Shown in pieces: positions 33,600 to 34,822 of a DNA stretch of 34,822 bases (its first letter is position 1; each line of letters opens with the position of its first letter). Position numbers and translations under genes: made by a program. The DNA comes from an uncultured Pirellulaceae bacterium (GTDB taxonomy: Bacteria; Planctomycetota; Planctomycetia; Pirellulales; Pirellulaceae), in contig CALHPU010000101.1 in the NCBI GenBank assembly GCA_938036435.1, forward strand, positions 1-34,822, written 5' to 3'. The notes below the pieces were generated by a model. The model ran no database searches and was not told the origin of the DNA. It saw only the letters and a program-made list of their open reading frames with translations.

Positions 33600-34433
33600 C
33601 TATTGCCCTTGTAGGATTGCAATAAATGCCGGGATGTCACCAAAGTCAACAACTGTACTGCAATCACAATCTGCCTCGGCCACGAAAGTACCAGCCTGTA
33701 GAACAGCAATGAACGCAGGGATGTCGCTAAAGTCAACATCGCCGTCCATGTCGACATCTCCCTTGATCACTGTTGCTGGAGTGAAATCGACCACGAGTGT
33801 TGCTGCTGCGCCGCCTTCGCGTGATCCAATCCGAATAGCGCTGTTTGGGCTCTGCGAAGAGATGAGAAATCCAAAGTTCTGTGCCGGATCGTCGACCATC
33901 GCTTGCACGGCGGTTGTGAAGTTTGCAGTAGTGCTAAATGAATTCACACCGACGGTGGTGATGGAGGCGTTAGATAATAACGGAGCAAAAAAAGTGCCGC
34001 CGGGAGTTGGCCAAGTTGTAGTACCGAAAGCCGCTTCGTTCCACGTTGCTTCACCGGCTGTTGCTGCGCTTCCTTGGTTTCCAGTCTTGTTTCCTTCTCC
34101 CCACGCAGTATCAATTTGGTAAAGTTCAAAATTACCGCCGGCGTTTCCAATTTGAGAAATGTTTGTGTCCAGCCTTGCGCTGCTGACTGTCGCCCCGGGC
34201 GTGATCCCAGAAAGGTCGAACAGCAAAAGCATATTTCGTCTATTGCCGTTGTTGGCAATTCCTGCGATTCCGAACGAATGCCCGCCGCCGTTATTGTTTA
34301 CTGCGTTTGAATAGACCGTCGTGTCGGCTGATGCAGTGACAGAGATCTGTTGAGCGTGAGCGTTGCTAGTGACGCCGAGCTGTGCGGTGATCATCGCGGC
34401 AGCAAACAATAGTAGCTGAAGAGAAAGTTTCAT
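33600..34433 (-). CDS. Secreted DNRLRE-type protein with dockerin-like tail
   Basis: 277 residues with signal peptide (LLLFAAAMITAQLGVTSNAHAQ). The middle (about 30-210) fits the DNRLRE domain: ASADTTVYSNAVNNNGGG, RNMLLLFDLSGI, ARLDTNI, FELYQIDTAWGEG, TWNEAAFG, FGFLISSQSPNSAIRIGSRE. The end again carries paired Ca-binding repeats (GDVDMDGDVDFSDIPAFI and CDCSTVVDFGDIPAFIAIL). DNRLRE domains occur on secreted enzymes and surface proteins; here it stands alone. The gene converges on the preceding rightward gene, with the terminator between them. Confidence 0.8.
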   Translation of the reverse strand: MKLSLQLLLFAAAMITAQLGVTSNAHAQQISVTASADTTVYSNAVNNNGGGHSFGIAGIANNGNRRNMLLLFDLSGITPGATVSSARLDTNISQIGNAGGNFELYQIDTAWGEGNKTGNQGSAATAGEATWNEAAFGTTTWPTPGGTFFAPLLSNASITTVGVNSFSTTANFTTAVQAMVDDPAQNFGFLISSQSPNSAIRIGSREGGAAATLVVDFTPATVIKGDVDMDGDVDFSDIPAFIAVLQAGTFVAEADCDCSTVVDFGDIPAFIAILQGQ

Positions 34434-34641
34434 AGCGGCTCCAAGTTGTGAGTTGTGGATAGGGCTGTGATAAAAGATGTTAGCTCAAAACTCAGGCGCT
34501 TGAGAGAGTTTTGGCTTGCTTCAAACAGGATTTTCAAATGATTTCCATCAACTTGCTCAAGGATGCCAGAACATGTAAACGACATACAAAACGGCTTAAT
34601 AAAAAGGCTCTTCCCGGATTTTAATGGCTGCCTTGGAAATC

Positions 34642-34704
34642 GTAGTGAGATTCGCCAGAATTCCAACCGGCTGTTCTTAAGGGAATTCTGGCGAATCCCA
34701 CTAC
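34642..34704. repeat. Long inverted repeat (23-bp arms), intergenic
   Basis: Arms at 34642-34664 and 34682-34704 are reverse complements at 22 of 23 positions (A34648 versus C34698), with a 17-base loop. The arms contain TTCGCCAGAATTCC and its complement. Such a near-perfect hairpin in a gene-free stretch suggests a dispersed palindromic element or a strong bidirectional terminator. The frames that cross it look accidental. Nothing else is seen from 34434 to the right edge. Confidence 0.7.
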
Positions 34705-34822
34705 ATCCATTTGAAATGGCTAATTCAACAAGAACTTCGTGCCACTTAGTTCTGGGAAGAACCCTTTTATTAGAATCACTCAATGTCAATTAAACATTCT
34801 GCTTGTCACTGGTGTTACGCGG

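Noticed and set aside
34430..34793. Frames crossing the right-hand inverted repeat
   Set aside because: Their peptides mostly encode the two repeat arms; no ribosome-binding site or motif.
1..34822. CRISPR array
   Set aside because: No regularly spaced direct repeats were seen, despite the CARF-like domain; the regulator is not part of a CRISPR locus here.

Overview
The window looks like a piece of a planctomycete (Pirellulaceae / Rhodopirellula-like) chromosome. The evidence is a complete Na+-NQR operon, a signal peptidase I carrying a zinc-ribbon insertion, a Ser/Thr kinase with a WD40 tail, secreted proteins ending in the same dockerin-like module, and dehydrogenase-type c-heme domain debris. 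The taxon is inferred from family content, not from a marker gene.

Left half (1 to about 11.76 kb) is accessory DNA. At 1-101 is the start of a leftward DUF2130-like gene. At 291-1862 is a leftward sigma54 activator (GAFTGA-type AAA+) whose N-terminal domain looks CARF-like, so the protein is RtcR-like in plan. It lies between two well-spaced -24/-12 (sigma54) promoter sequences. One points left at the DUF2130-like gene. The other points right at a tight operon of two tandem class III nucleotide cyclase homologues and a PycTM-type membrane effector (2133-4349). I read this as a sigma54-switched Pycsar-like antiphage system with two cyclases. It is followed by a tyrosine recombinase (4457-5428), a vWA / PP2C / kinase operon that matches the TerY-P triad (5525-8650), a mobile-element-type pair (small protein plus DUF932), and a KptA/Tpt1 RNA 2'-phosphotransferase (10758-11408). 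The stretch ends at a hairpin and a tRNA-Arg(CCU), which is a plausible integration site. Just beyond the tRNA lies a badly decayed second integrase.

Right half (12.7 to 34.8 kb) is mostly core chromosome. It holds an RNase HII-like protein, signal peptidase I, an LptB-type ABC ATPase, a broken c-heme domain gene, a large WD40 receptor-type kinase, and the leftward nqrABCDEF operon. That operon ends in an ApbE protein with an NqrM-like domain fused at its C terminus, so two Na+-NQR maturation factors appear joined in one polypeptide. Last come three secreted proteins (PQQ-type sugar dehydrogenase, a stand-alone copy of its C-terminal domain, and a DNRLRE protein), all with the same two-repeat dockerin-like tail.

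Only the sequence was read; no searches were run. Family names rest on recognised motifs and gene order.
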